Assembly: GCF_013426205.1 (NCBI RefSeq)
Contig: NC_089423.1
Span: 7,414,351 to 7,478,350 of the forward strand
Source: Metarhizium brunneum
Lineage: Eukaryota > Ascomycota > Sordariomycetes > Hypocreales > Clavicipitaceae
DNA length: 64,000 nucleotides
Direction of reading: 5' to 3'
This document shows positions 34,990 to 46,942 of this stretch, in pieces; the stretch's first letter is position 1, and the number at the start of each line of letters is the position of its first letter. Made by a program: the position numbers and the translations under genes. The notes below the pieces were generated by a model. That model was given only the letters and a program-made list of their open reading frames with translations, was not told where the DNA came from and did no database searches.

Positions 34990-35997
34990 GTTTAAGTGAA
35001 GACACTGATGTAAATGAAAGGAAGCTGAAAGGAAAGTAGGGTAAATCTTGCACATACAAAGAAGAAGGTAAATTGGGTAGGCTTATAAGCGCGCTCGCTC
35101 CACTTGACCCCTCATCTACTTCATCGCCCGAGGCAGCCTGATATACGTCAATACAAGGATAAGTATGCATTGTCATCGTTAGCACTCTGTTACGGTGCTG
35201 AAGTCTAGAAAAGATCCCGCTCTGGATGGGTCCGGGGCGATGAGATTCGTGATTCCCTGCAGGCATCCAGCTAGAGTGCGTCCCTTGTGGCGCTGACGGA
35301 TCCTTTGTAACTAACACACCGTTGCACTTATTATTGATGTATTTAGCCTTGAGCAGCAGGAGTTGCAGGCCTGGGCCGAAATTGATGGAGTTGGGTGGGG
35401 CAAGCGAACATGCATCCCTGAAGTCGTGTTCCATTGAACGGGCAAATACTAGGCAGCGCTATTAGTACTTTCGGGGGTGCTCATAATTTTGCGGAGGTGA
35501 GATTGACATGACTTTCATTTTTACATGTAAGATAAACAATTAGAGGGCCTCGCGGAAGACCATGAGAGCAACGTATCACCAAGTCCACGCTAGCAGACGA
35601 TCAACTAATACAAAACCGTTATAGAGGTCTTTAGCTATCGCTTCTCTCTAGCTATATAGCGTAAACTGTTTCACTGAGAGGTCACATATATTTAGAAATT
35701 CAAGCAATAATAACTTCTGCTTGTTTTGCGCACAGTTGCGACTAGAAGCATAATAGTAGCTGTAGTTCACCAACTCCTTACCACACGGGAACACCCCCTA
35801 GTGCGTCCAATCCTAGCCGCACTGCGACCTGAATTGGAAAAAGTGATGAGACACTGCATCTACGCTACTAACATCCCAAGTACCAGACCTAATGGATCCC
35901 CATGCCCTCGTAATCCACTGTGTCAATAGGCTCCTCATTCAAATCAGGGTGTGCTAGCTCACGCCATCGAATATATTCCTAACGATTAAGGGGTAAG
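34990..35997. other. Spacer upstream of the APH-like gene
   Basis: About 1 kb. It would hold the promoter of the APH-like gene at its left end. A 151-codon minus-strand ORF (34979-35434) has no domain and looks like chance. Confidence 0.35.
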
Positions 35998-36945
35998 TTA
36001 GTAGCCAGATAGAGAATGTCTTGCAACGAAACTTGCCTCTAAGCAGGGAAGGACGGTGCGTACCAAGCAGTGAATAGTGTGCGCATTCAGGTCGCGCGTC
36101 ATCTTGTTGCCGCTACCAGTAATGTGCCAAGCGAGAATCATTCGGAGGTTCGCGAGACAATAAAGTTTGTGGAATGTACTCTGCGTAAAACCGAATCTGT
36201 TAGACTGGCCACCTTTAATAAAATTTGGCTTGCCAATAGCTTGGTCACTAGTCCAGAAGTCTCCGTGCTTCATGGAGGAATTCCAGTAACCCGTCAAGTA
36301 CTCATCGCCGTGCGATCCAATTTCTTTAGCTTGTTCTATAGTGAGTTCAGGCTTGCCAAGGATTCGATGGGCAATGTTAATCCTTTCAATAGCTCCTAGG
36401 GCAAGGTTATCGCGGATTAATAGACTGCTATATACGTCGATGCTGCGTCCTTCAACTACTTTAGGATAGGCCATAGTTCCAGCACGAGTGTAGACCTCTT
36501 CGCGGAAGTCCTCGGCGTTGCCTCGTTTGTTGACAACCATCTTACTTACGGTGTCACGAGGAGCTGGGAGCGTCATTCCAAAAGCCTGCAAAAGATCAAT
36601 AAGTGAGAGGTCTAGGGCCTCTCGCTCAATATTAATGCTAAAAAGCGGTTTAATAGTCAGAATAGAATATAATATTATTAGGGATAAATATATTGCTATT
36701 ATGTTAGATTCTCACCGCATTATAGTATCATTTCGGAAATCTTGGCCCGGATAACTCTCGTCGTCTAGATGCTGCAGACCTACGTCAAGCCGGCGACGAG
36801 TGTCACTGGATAGAGTGTTCTGCCAATTATCAAGCCCGCGAGCCGGCACGATAGACACAATAGGCGTACCAGACGTAACTGGGACAGCTTGAACATTATC
36901 AATAAGAAAGGACGCCAATACGCCGTAAGCAGTCAGTTTATGCAT
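35998..36945 (-). CDS. Secreted protein of unknown function
   Basis: Two exons: 36945-36716 and 36637-35998, with a 78-bp intron (GTGAGA donor, CTGAC-like branch point, TTTAG acceptor). They join in frame to encode 289 residues. The N-terminus, MHKLTAYGVLASFLIDNVQA followed by VPVTSG, looks like a signal peptide. The body contains GSHGDEYLTGYWNSSMKHGD and few cysteines. I do not recognise the family. The C-terminus, after KMTRDLNAHT, becomes cysteine- and hydrophobic-rich and could be a late frame change or an unseen intron. The start was chosen because it gives the signal peptide; an upstream ATG (37107) adds an implausible leader. Confidence 0.55.
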
Positions 36946-38228
36946 GGTGAAGATTGATCGCGTTGTATAGAATATTTTGGATAGCGTTAAATTGTGCGAG
37001 AAAAGAGGTGTGAGTTGCAACAAGAATACACCAGCTTGAGGGCATGAGGATATCGAGTTACATTTATATGAAAGGGCAGAGAACTTGGCTGGTAGCTCCC
37101 GGCCCATATGTTCTTTTACGTCTATCTCCTCAATGGAAATGATGAGTCAACTGGCAGCACGTCGGCGGCGTATATCTCCGTAGATTCGGGATCCGGCCGC
37201 CAGTTGCAAGCTTCCTTTTCCTGTAAGTGGGTTGCCTACGGAACAAAAGTTCGAATATGCTGTTAGGTTCAGTGGTTCTGAATTTGCAGTACCTCCTCTC
37301 CGGTCAATGCATTGGGTCTGGTTAGTCTGCCTGTTAGGTCCGGGGTCGGATATCGCAAATGCTTTGGCACTCCATGATGCTTGACCACACGTCTGAGCAA
37401 GCAACTAGCTCAGTGGAAATGGCCTGCAAGATATTGTTTGTTCTAAGGATGAGTAAAGAATTTACCGGCATATTCCTGATGCTTAGTATCCAAATATCAA
37501 AACGCATCGTGTTGGGAAAGAAGAACAACTTCGCGGGCTGCTTTGTACATATTCCGCGGTACGCACTACTGCTGTCCGTTGGATCGCATTTGCCTATTTA
37601 GTAAGTCATAGAACAGCTAAATTGCTTGGTGTTAATGCTGCTTTGTGTCTACATGTTGAAAAGTTGGTGTGTAGAGCAACGCGGGGGTAGTTCGGGTCGG
37701 ATGCAGATGTGAACTGGTAGATACATTAATGTCTTAGGCCTTAAAGAAGAAGGTGGTATTTAGTATTACCACGATAACTACAGAGTATTGGACCAACAAA
37801 TCACGCACTAAATTGTGACCATTTCGCGTGCCCCCGAGCACAGGACTACCTGTGCGGAGTAGCTTGTGCAAATTTATCTTAAAGTAGAGAAAATTTCTGG
37901 AAAACATTCAAATTTACCTTACCTTAGTCCCGAGTACTCATGATTAGAAGTCTGCCCCTTGATGTCTTCTTCGTTATTATTAGATCCTATAGCTGGAACC
38001 AACGTTCAAGGAAGTCCAACCCAGCCTGTCGTCGCTTTGCCGCACTATCCGCCTTCTCATTTCTCTCTCCCTTATCGCGTTATTTACTCCCCACAGCTTT
38101 GACTCGCTGTACAGGTCTGACCAGTTTATAATATTAAAGCCTTGCTCTGCCCCTATCGACATCGCTATCCCCTTTTCGCACTAGTAAATGTCTATTTAGA
38201 AGGAGACTCGACAACCTTGCAGGAAACC
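36946..38228. other. Spacer with no supported gene
   Basis: 1.3 kb. A short plus-strand ORF at 37940-38131 starts with an F-box-like phrase (LPLDVFFVI) but is too short and unsupported. Otherwise nothing is seen. Confidence 0.35.
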
Positions 38229-38924
38229 ATGTTCAGTTCCATATTGACCGCTAATTCCAACTCGCAACAAAAATACAAAGCTCTCAGCTCGACCTATGAC
38301 AACTTTGACAGAAACACGCATCACAAGAGGAGCCGCTTGTTCCTTAGAACAACATTCCCCATCGCAATTATACTCTGCAGTATCGCACATCTTATGTTGA
38401 TATGCCACGTTATAACCCTCCTCAAAGCATTCTCGTCGCAGCTGCCAAACACCGCACAAGACCTCACACACCAAGTGTCAAACTGCTCTTGTGGCGCGAC
38501 TATACATGAAGCCAGGGCTCTTGATTGTACCTTCGACGTGCTATCTGTCTCTTGACTACCACCTTCGTGTCGTGACGACGAGCTCACCGTGGAGTTTGCC
38601 GCGGGGGGACCTGGCCCCCATGGCGCATGGGACTATTAGGCGCATGAAAACGGCACGCGGCCGCTCACACTGGATGAGGTAGCTGCGTTGATAGAGAAAC
38701 CCGAAAGCATCGTGTACACTTCGTGGGAATTTCATGTGCTTTATTGCTCGTTCTACTGGCGTAAACAGTGGAGGGTGTCTAGGGGCGTGGGAGCATTGTT
38801 TATGGAGGCCCGGTACGCCCTGGAGAGCCATGTGAAACATTGCCAGAATGTTTTTATGAAGGCCAGTTTGAGGAAGACGGATATAACTCAATCGGTGGTA
38901 AGGCTAGGGGGTGAGTTTTTTTGA
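38229..38924 (+). pseudogene. UstYa-like (DUF3328-related) membrane-anchored protein killed by two nonsense changes
   Basis: A continuous 232-codon frame from ATG 38229 to TGA 38924 is interrupted only by TGA at codon 109 (38553-38555) and TAG at codon 137 (38637-38639). Both stops sit where the family has Trp: before LPPSCRDDELTVEF and before AHENGT in WDY*A. Each needs a single G-to-A, the RIP signature. Features of the family: an N-terminal cytoplasmic stretch, one membrane helix (TFPIAIILCSIAHLMLICHV), a CSCG...A.ALDC segment, YTSWEFHVLYC and a terminal HVKHC (HxxHC) motif. UstYa-like proteins act as oxidases or cyclases in ribosomal-peptide and other clusters. Recoding or read-through is the unlikely alternative. 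Confidence 0.78.
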
Positions 38925-39949
38925 ACGGAGCTGCTTATCTAGGAGCTTTAAGACGATGTGATGAACAAGTTGCTATAAGTAAGTTAATTTTAACGCCCAC
39001 GGTTATCTACGTAGCAGCCTCTAATTTATGCATATTAAATAATTTTATAGAGTTTATCTGGTGTCATAATGACATGTATTACATGTTATATACAATTAAT
39101 ATTTAATGTTTCCAAGCGAGGCTCGTAAGAAAAGCTGTCTATAAATCGGTCACCTATAACGGTCCCTGGTCGATGTGATTAGTTCATAAGCTCTGCATGA
39201 GATACCTGGACTAATGTCGTGATATTAACCATGTCTAATTAACCTTGATGCAAGGTAGGACTTGGAATTTTTCTTGATAATTCCTAGTAGAGGGCTGAGC
39301 AGAGGGACTCGGGTCAGGATAGCAGGCGGCTCTCTTTTGTCATGAGTTGCATGTGTACTGTAACGGTTGCATTCGGTATGCAGGACTGTGCAATGGGTAA
39401 CATTGAACCTCAAGTTTGAATGGTCCCCGCCACCAGAATTGAATATGCATAAAGAGGGGAAGAAGCTGACTGCAGTTGTCAAGTGCATGTTGCACAAGGA
39501 ACTTTTGAGTCTGAGTCTGATGACATCTGGGGCATTTCTGCATCAGGGTGGCGATCAATTCAATACACTCGCGCCTTCGGTTAACCAAAAAATACCATAT
39601 GAACTGGGGAAACCTGTAAGTGCCACGACACATACTATACTATCCATGTACTTTTCTTGTCTTCTTCCCTCGGCTCGGGAGGCACATCCGTATGTTTAGT
39701 TTTCTACGGTAGGCCGTTCTGTTTTTCATCCTGGGCAGTGCCGCGACCCAGATTGGCATGATCAAATTCGGATAATTTTACCGTTCTATAAACTGAATCA
39801 TAAACAGCGGAAACTACACCAATGCGGCTCCTCCAAAAGACATAATGATTGCTAGTATTTTCTCTGCTCAAGATGCGGTATCGGATGGTTTGAGTAGGTT
39901 CCCCATGTCTTCCAAGACAAAGATAAATAGTGTAAAGTACTAATTGCGC
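38925..39949. other. Spacer with no supported gene
   Basis: 1 kb, partly AT-rich. Short ORFs on both strands have no domains. It may include lost upstream exons of the membrane-protein fragment that follows. Confidence 0.35.
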
Positions 39950-40146
39950 CACTACCAGTCATGTATTTTCCGGTTACCATTCTGTGGAAAATTTACATCA
40001 ATTTACGTACAAAGCTGATCATGACACTCGTCTTCTGTCTGGTATTCCTTACGGTGACCATCACGATTTTCCGCGACAGTGTCTTCCACCCGATGTATTC
40101 TGAGGCGGCCAAAGACCATCAGGCAGCGCAGAATCCACGCCCATAG
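39950..40146 (+). pseudogene. Fragment of a rhodopsin/PTH11-like integral membrane protein
   Basis: A short in-frame stretch reads FPVTILWKIYINLRTKL and then one hydrophobic helix ending in TITIFRD. This is typical of the region between two transmembrane helices in fungal PTH11/SAT4-type (rhodopsin-domain) proteins. The other six helices are not found nearby, so it is a remnant. Identification rests on one motif only. Confidence 0.45.
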
Positions 40147-40148
40147 CA

Positions 40149-40835
40149 TTAGACAAAGAGTAGATGTTCTAGACTCAAGTCTAGACCAATTGATATAGCT
40201 TCATCAAGAACAGATTTCATCATCCAGGCCACCCCGGGCCTCTGGGACTCTGGTAGTTCAACCAGGGTTTGAAGAGCCCTCATCACTCGCTTCTTTGCTT
40301 CAGTCGCAGCGGACCCAAGCACGCCCGGGAGCTGGAAGAAAACTTGCCACCCATAATCATTAAATGTTATGACGTCTTTGGTAATATTTGGCTTAGTATC
40401 GTGGAAATGGCAACCAAAGAGTGATCGAATAGATGCATCCACTATTGAATAGCGGCAATGAGAATAGAGTGAGACTTGGTTGTTTTTCCCGAATAGAGAT
40501 TTTGTACAATAATCTAATATACTTGGTTGCAAAGAATCGAGCATGGAATTGAGAAAAACCCCGAAGACTTGATCCATTTTCTTGCCGGGAAGAAGCTGTT
40601 GTTTCAGGAGAGACTCTAAGTAGCGGACGAAGCTTAGCCGATCCCTGCCCCGGACATCAGTTGTGACGGCCTTGTCCCCCGCGTCGTTATGAGGGTTTGA
40701 GGTCTTCCATGATCTTCGTAACCCATCGTCACTGAACCCAAAGCGGCTGAGAACTGCATGAAGATGACCATCAAACCCCAGGTCAGGGTTGCGGTAGGTG
40801 GCAGTTACATCTGCGGGGGCAGTAATTACATACAT
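40149..40835 (-). pseudogene. Internal fragment of a cytochrome P450
   Basis: 228 codons resemble the middle of a fungal P450: SRFGFSDDGLRRSWKT, then LYSHCRYSIVDASIRSLFG, then FNDYGWQVFFQLPGVLG. The N-terminal membrane anchor, the I-helix oxygen-binding motif, ExxR and the heme-binding Cys are all absent, so the fragment covers less than half a P450 (about 500 residues is normal). It cannot bind heme. It converges tail-to-tail on the membrane-protein fragment at 39950. An origin in a secondary-metabolite cluster is possible but unproven. Confidence 0.68.
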
Positions 40836-41571
40836 AGTCTTTCCCTACATGTGAAGAGCCAATGGTTTATAGGTTCTATTCTAATCCTTGTTCTATAACT
40901 TTGTCGGACTCCCCGAAGAATTTTCAAGCATGCGCTTGGTTTTGTGAGCAAGTGTCGATTACGGCTCCCACGAGAACATATCTAAAAATTGGAGCCTAGT
41001 AGGGGACAAGTTTGAGTTCTGCAGGATATAGCCAAGGACGTAGTGTGAAGTTCCAGATCTACCAGGTTAACCAGGCAAGGAGGATAAAAAATGGCCACAA
41101 CCAGCAGGACACATCAGTCATTGCGTCGTGATCCACGAGTAGCCTACTGTTTCAATAATTAACTGCAAGAACGAAAATGCGAAATAATAGACAGGTTATA
41201 TACTTTTTTTCTCACAGTAAAAGCGGCACCGGAATGAGTCTTATACTTGCCGACTATCGAGACGTTTTTGTCTTTGTTGTTCATGCACCTTGTATATTTT
41301 CAACGCGTCCCCCCAAAAGATTCAAATTTAAAATAATCGAGGAAGGTGTCAAAGGTCCTTCGTTTTCCGAGGGGAAGAGAGTGAACGGTAACCACTATAT
41401 ATACATAAAGGGAACGGCTATACCTGAGGCTCTTGCCCGGGCACGTCAAATGCATAAAAGCTTGCACTTCAACTTCCTCCAAGTGCATCACAAGTCTCTG
41501 TTTCTTTGGTAGAAATAAACTTGTGCCAGGTCTAATATTTTGAATCTGGCGCCATATCAAGACGCACGGCA
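40836..41571. other. Spacer
   Basis: No gene seen. It may contain lost P450 sequence. Confidence 0.3.
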
Positions 41572-42601
41572 GTGAGTTTGCCAATCCTGCCCCTCAACCA
41601 TGATGCTACCATCACTCACAAAAAGGCTCGCAGGACAAACAAAATTGACAGCGCCAAGATATTCCTCGATGCCAATAACAATACATTTGGGCCAGCAATC
41701 CCTCGTCATGTCCTGGGGCAATGGCGTGCTCAGGAGGCCCAGGTCAACGATGTCGGTGTCGTCAAGGTAGCTCTTCTACCGGCACCGAGCTTTAAGCTTG
41801 ACACTGAGACTATATACAATGCCCTTTCCGAGCAGTCCAATATAAAGATGGTCTGTATCTGTTCACCTGGCAACCCTACTGGGTCTACTGTTCGGAAGGA
41901 GGATGTGAACAAGATTCTGTCTCACTCTACATGGAACGGAGTCGTCATTCTTGACAAGGCGTACATTGACTACTCGTCCTAAGACTGCCTCTTTGGCTGA
42001 ATGGGTCACCGAGTGGCAAAACTTGGTAATCGTCTAAACCCTGTCCAAGTCTTTTGGTACGGCGGGCATTCGTCTCGGAGCAGCATTTGCGGCGACGCCA
42101 GTCGCCCGCCTGCTCCGCGACCTCAGCATAACCTACAACATCCCGAGCCCAACCGTAATCTTTGCTAAATACGCCATAACTTCAGGACTAGTAATCATGG
42201 CCGACAATATTGCCAAGACGGAGGCACGGCGCAACCGCTTGATTCGCGACATGACCCAAATCAAGGGCGTCGGTCGCTTGCACGGCGGTACGGAGGCCAA
42301 CTTCTTGCTATTTGAAATACTTGATGAATGTGGCCAGCCGAGTAATGCTGCTGCTTGCGCCGTATACGAATGCCTGTTGAAGAAGAGAGGTATCGTCACG
42401 AGATTTCGCGGCGAGGATCATGGATGCCATGGGTGTCTGCGTATTACCATTGGCACGGAAGACGAGACGGCAAGCTTTCTTCAAGCGTTGAACTTGACGC
42501 TGAAAGAAGTGCATAAAACAGGTTTTAGCAGCGGAGCACGAGGCGGAGGTGTCGTCAATGGAAATGGCTTAAACTGGCCCCAAGAGCAGAAGCCCGGCTA
42601 A
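41572..42601 (+). pseudogene. Histidinol-phosphate-aminotransferase-like gene, broken
   Basis: Class I/II PLP aminotransferase sequence of the HisC type. The N-terminal piece has IFLDANNNTFGPAIP and CSPGNPTGS. A middle piece in another frame has the PLP-lysine motif TLSKSFG, near 42045. The C-terminal piece (42197-42601) has LHGGTEANFLLFEI and LRITIGT. Damage: about 70 residues that normally lie between the N-terminal strand and AQVNDV are missing; the frame changes at about 41980 after YIDYSS; and a TAA replaces the Gln normally found just before TLSKSFG (CAA to TAA). The gene cannot make a working enzyme. A full copy for histidine synthesis is expected elsewhere, so this was probably a duplicate. 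Confidence 0.85.
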
Positions 42602-42986
42602 CACCAAACCTCTTAACCTTACAATAGGTCGATATGTGGGTTACTTTTCTTCTTCTCCACTGGAGGGCATATTCTTTTTTTAATCACTCTAGATGCGTAC
42701 TGTATATACCTGTTACTCTGACTCTGAGCTCGATTGTTGAAACATATTGGTTGTAGCGAATAAAAGGCATCTGGTTTTCTTCTTTTTACAATTTACTCAA
42801 AACCTTATTGACTATCAATTCTAAATAATTGTATTATGGTCTGTAAGCTATATCCTCCTGGTTAAGACATCGTATTATTGCAAAAGCGTAGCATGTAGTT
42901 CTGATTTACTTATCCTACGCCTATCTTGCTTCTCGTACAGGTATCTCCCGTCCCGCCGCAGCCCGTTCGTTATCCATCTCGGCTTT
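42602..42986. other. Spacer between convergent pseudogenes
   Basis: 385 bp. No gene or structured element seen. Confidence 0.3.
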
Positions 42987-44280
42987 CTAATTGTGGTACT
43001 CACTTATTCGCATATTAGCATATGAGGTATAGTCGAAATTAATATTTGAGCCGCTCGCCTTAATAAAAGCCCATATAGCCCTGAAGAAACCAGGAACGCC
43101 GCGATATAGGTCAACATCAACCATCAGCCTCGATAATGAATCATCTTGGTCAATTTGACTGTCCTTTGCCAGCACGGCAAAGGTACGAAGATATTCTTTA
43201 ATAAATTCTCGGCGATCTGACCGCGTAGGCAACGCGCTAAAGTCGCATTCGAAGCCTGCCCATTTGGAGAAATGGTTGGCGATATCGAACGCAGCAGGAG
43301 CCTGCATGGTATATTCATAGTCGATAAAGGACACTGTCTCCTTGTCGGAATCGTATGCTTTTGGAAGCAGTATAATGTTGCCACTTAGCAAATCGCAATG
43401 GGAAAAAACCATCCAGCAAAACGTCAGCTAGTGTCTAGAGCAGGCGGCCATGGCAAAACTCGTTACGTCGTATAGCCTATATTCTGACCGTTGGTCGAGC
43501 TGTTAAACAAGCCTGTTAAGTTCTCCCTGGAGTTGTGCTCGTCTGACACGTTGTAACTTAGCACTAACCGGTAGAGCAGTCATCCACTTTTGCAGAACTA
43601 CCCACAGACTCGTCGAGGGCTTGGTCTGCTTCGATTCTGTTGCAGAACCGTTTGCATCATGAGCTAATACTCTTGGTGACGCGAAACAGGGTATTCGGGC
43701 GTGCCAATCTGCAAGCAATAGTGCCACAGCTAAATACACAGCCGGCTTTCGAAGATCTTCGGGGCGCGCTGGTCTACCTCTTATAAAATTGTATAGCATG
43801 CCATTGTCGAAACGAGCGAGCAGTTGGTGTGACAAGGGCTTAGTAGAGGGCTTGGGGTAGTTTACTCAATTCATCTAATAACAGTCTTTGGTATCAAAGG
43901 TCCTTGGTTTTCCTCAAGGCCTTAAAGGTCAAAGACGTCTTCAAATACAAGAAGTCGGTGAGGACCTTCTGCCCTAATCCCGTGACCGTAGCCCTTGTGT
44001 AACCAGCCATTTCCGTGTAACAGTTGGGGAGCAAGATCGAAGCGCGTTAGCAGCTTATGATTATCTATTTCTCGCTCTCGGTCTATCAGGATATCTGTGC
44101 CCACGCCATAAGCCTTTAATAAGATTGGGCCTCCATGAATGCCCTCGCCAGCTAAATCATTTCGCTTGTGAACCAGTTTGATGAGTGTGTTGTTGATGCC
44201 ACTTGTGACAGGCACGATGTGTATGTGATTGTCCTTCCATTCATGCCCGATTGCTCGGAGTAGACGAAGGGCTTATTTTT
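42987..44280 (-). pseudogene. Ethanolamine/choline-kinase-like gene, broken by an insertion and stops
   Basis: Minus-strand pieces follow the order of an ethanolamine kinase. N-lobe: LRAIGHEWKDNHIHIVPVTSG, then INNTLIKLVHKRN, then LIDREREIDNHKLL. Middle: LLARFDNGMLYNFIRGR and LADWHARIP. C-lobe with catalytic motifs: SHCDLLSGNIILLP and SFIDYEYTMQAPAAFDIANHF. Damage: about 193 bp of foreign sequence between the N-lobe (…LAPQLL) and the middle piece, stops between the middle piece and the C-lobe (43413-43502), and an unclear 5' exon. The active-site residues themselves survive. A duplicate of a housekeeping gene moved to the subtelomere is the likeliest origin. Confidence 0.8.
43828..44020. mobile_element. 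Short insertion with flanking 7-bp direct repeats in the kinase pseudogene
   Basis: About 193 bp that does not belong to the kinase is bounded by CAGTTGG at 43821-43827 and at 44021-44027. The preceding base differs as G versus A, so an original 8-bp duplication is possible. Such a duplication would fit a hAT-type non-autonomous element. No clear terminal inverted repeats are seen, so the class is not settled. Confidence 0.5.
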
Positions 44281-45669
44281 CGGGGTTCTTGTGGCTGTAT
44301 TATTGCGCGAGACGTGGCACATCGCTTTTGGGATTTCCGTCTTCGCTTCGATCCTGTCCACCGGGTATTCTTATTAACTATACTGGCAAATACAGAGATA
44401 GTGTCTGGTATGATATTTCTGGTATAATACGTCGCCAGCGGAGTCTTGCCAGCGTTATGAAGCATCGATATGCTTAATTGGGCAGTAGCACCTGCTGCAA
44501 AACATCAATCATGAAGACACTCAGTTATTTACCACGCTACTTGATGAGTCACCAGGATTCAAGTCGGATTATGCTGACTCCCGGCTTTCAAAGCAGGCTC
44601 TGGGCAGGGCAAAGGGTGTTGAGCAGCGGCGAAGGGCATAAAAAGCGGTCGAGACAAGAGAACAGAAAGTCAAGGTTGGAAGGTGCCACCCATTTATAAC
44701 AAGACCTGAAGTACCACCAAAATTACGACCTGGTGAAGCCATTGCTCGCGCTACTATTACGTGGCAAGTGATTTTAATCCAACCGGATTGCGTGTGCCCT
44801 GGATGGTACCAGCCCGGTTTTTGGTGGGCAGCCTATGAGCGGCCTCAACGGGGACCTGGTTCTGGATTGCTTCACCTTTTGAGCGTATGGCCGAGAGGAG
44901 AGAACGACTGAAGGTTGTTCTTGGATAGTTTTTTTCCTTGGAATTTTGCCTCGGACTAGATGGATGATATAACTTGTTCACATTACAGCCTTGAACATGT
45001 GCGTGATGATGCCGGCTGTCGCTTGCAGGATGTTCGAGGAATTGTTATGCGTGTGGGCAATGCATTGCCTTTGTGCATGTTTTTTGTTCTGCTTCGCTGA
45101 GGTGGGAAGTTAAATAGATGGTATCCCAGTAAAGGTAATTGCATAGATTTCGTTTGAGCAAAATATCCCCAGAGTTCCGATGGATAAATGAGTAAACCGT
45201 GCGCCATGTGAACGATAGAATGTTCTTAAAATACTTACTCAACTCCAATATTACATGTGAACACCAAACATAGACATGGACTCGACAGCTTGAGACCTTT
45301 AGACCCGCCACTTATATAGTGGTGGGAGTTTTTATTGTCTGTAAATTATACAAAATTACCTTTGCGTTATCGCCGGCTCCACGTAATGGTTGCGCTGCCA
45401 TCTGGTAATTGTATACCTGGAAAATCGAAACACCGTAAGAGCGTTTTCCAAGTCCTATCTTCTGTAAAAGACGGAAATGTTTCAATGACTGCAGGTCGTG
45501 GAATTGAAAACTAGACTAGCTTATTACATAGAGTATCCTATCCTCCCAAGATATTACAAGCTTAATATATCCTGATAGCTAACAGCATAATATGCGACAA
45601 TGCCATATTAGCGGTGAGACCAAAATGAAATAATCAATAGTGCGCGTCCTGCTACTAAAGGCTTCACAA
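44281..45669. other. Spacer with no supported gene
   Basis: 1.4 kb of unremarkable sequence. ORFs of 60-90 codons on both strands have no motif. Confidence 0.35.
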
Positions 45670-46866
45670 TTATTCCCTTGCAAATGGAGGCCCTGATGCT
45701 TTCCTGATGCGTTCCAGCAGACGATGAGTCCTTGCAGCGGATTCAAACGTAGCATACTCAGTATTATCGCCTTTGGCAATAGCATCATAAAGCGATGCAA
45801 CGTTAGCACCAAAAGGAGCAACCTCATTCGCGAGTGGCACCCTGTAAGACTGAAAGTCAATGTCCTGCACAGGCTTATTTCCAATCTTGACCTGTATATG
45901 GGCCTCTTTGTCCATGACGTGCCATAATCCCGGGCCAGTAACGATAATCTCTCCCAAAGTACCAGAAATAACCCAGCGTATACCCACCCCATCAGCGGTA
46001 GCCGGCGGTTTACGGACTAAGAGAGACGCCACTGCGCCGAGTTCGGTGATTCCCTGGACAAGTATATGATCGGGAGACGTTTTCCGATATAATAAATCGA
46101 CAACTTGTCCGTCAGAATCCACTATAGGCACTGTTTCGTAGTGGGATTTCAATATAGTTTGAACTTCCGAAAAATCACCCAAAACAGTGATAAAGCTGTC
46201 GAGGACTATTCGAGATAGTATGAGTAGTGTAAGCACCTGTCGATAACGTTTCGAATTATAGACTCACGGTGTCCAAATATAATGTAAAACTCGTTGCCCC
46301 CGCGGTTCATATCGAGGTAGTAAAGCCCCGTCCTGGGGCCAAGTGTCCATACCAAGCTGGCTGGATGAAGTTAGGACATTCGAACTGAGGATTCGACCAA
46401 TGTGTCCGCTCGCGACAATATTCTTCCATTTGAGGGTGATAGGAGCGGCCCTACTCTGGAGTCCCACGACAGCTTGAACGCCAGACTCCTTACCTAACTT
46501 TGTCAGGTACTCAACTTCGTCAGGGTTGGCCGCCAAAGGCCACTCGACGAACACATTCTTTCTACCGAGAAGAGCTGGTTTGACTAGCTCTAAATGCCGC
46601 TGAACGCGAACACAAACAACGACTAGGTCTATATCTGTATCGTTGGCAAGATCCGCGGCACTTCCATAAGCTTTTGTTGACGATGGTAAATTATGAAAAG
46701 CGATAGATCGCTCTGCAAACTCAATAGTAGAGTTTGCAAGTGCTATATCCTCGTGATCAGGCGATTTTTGCAAAGCGGACAGATGGGTTGAAGCAGCCCA
46801 TATTCCGAAATTCGCGTTCCTCTGCGGCGTGGACAGGCCAATTAGGCCAACTCGAATTGGGGCCAT
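45670..46866 (-). CDS. Gfo/Idh/MocA-type oxidoreductase (Gal80-like), one frameshift in a G run
   Basis: Exons 46866-46268 and 46205-45670 with a 62-bp intron (GTGAGT...AATAG). N-terminal Rossmann fold: IRVGLIGLST. Dehydrogenase motif near the sugar site: VEWPLAANPDE, with Trp for the catalytic Lys of EKP. That loss is typical of Gal80-like regulators and of non-catalytic members. Near 46297-46301 a run of five C (G on the coding strand) puts the rest of exon 1 out of frame. With four, the reading continues RGNEFYIIFGHL into the intron. This may be a real mutation or a sequencing error. If real, the protein is truncated at about 200 residues. The GMC oxidoreductase gene follows upstream in the same orientation. 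Confidence 0.72.
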
Positions 46867-46942
46867 AAATGAAACGGCGCGAGATAAGAGTAAAGCAGAT
46901 AGGAGCTGTTAACGAGTCTAGTAGCCCTTTTATATCTTGATG

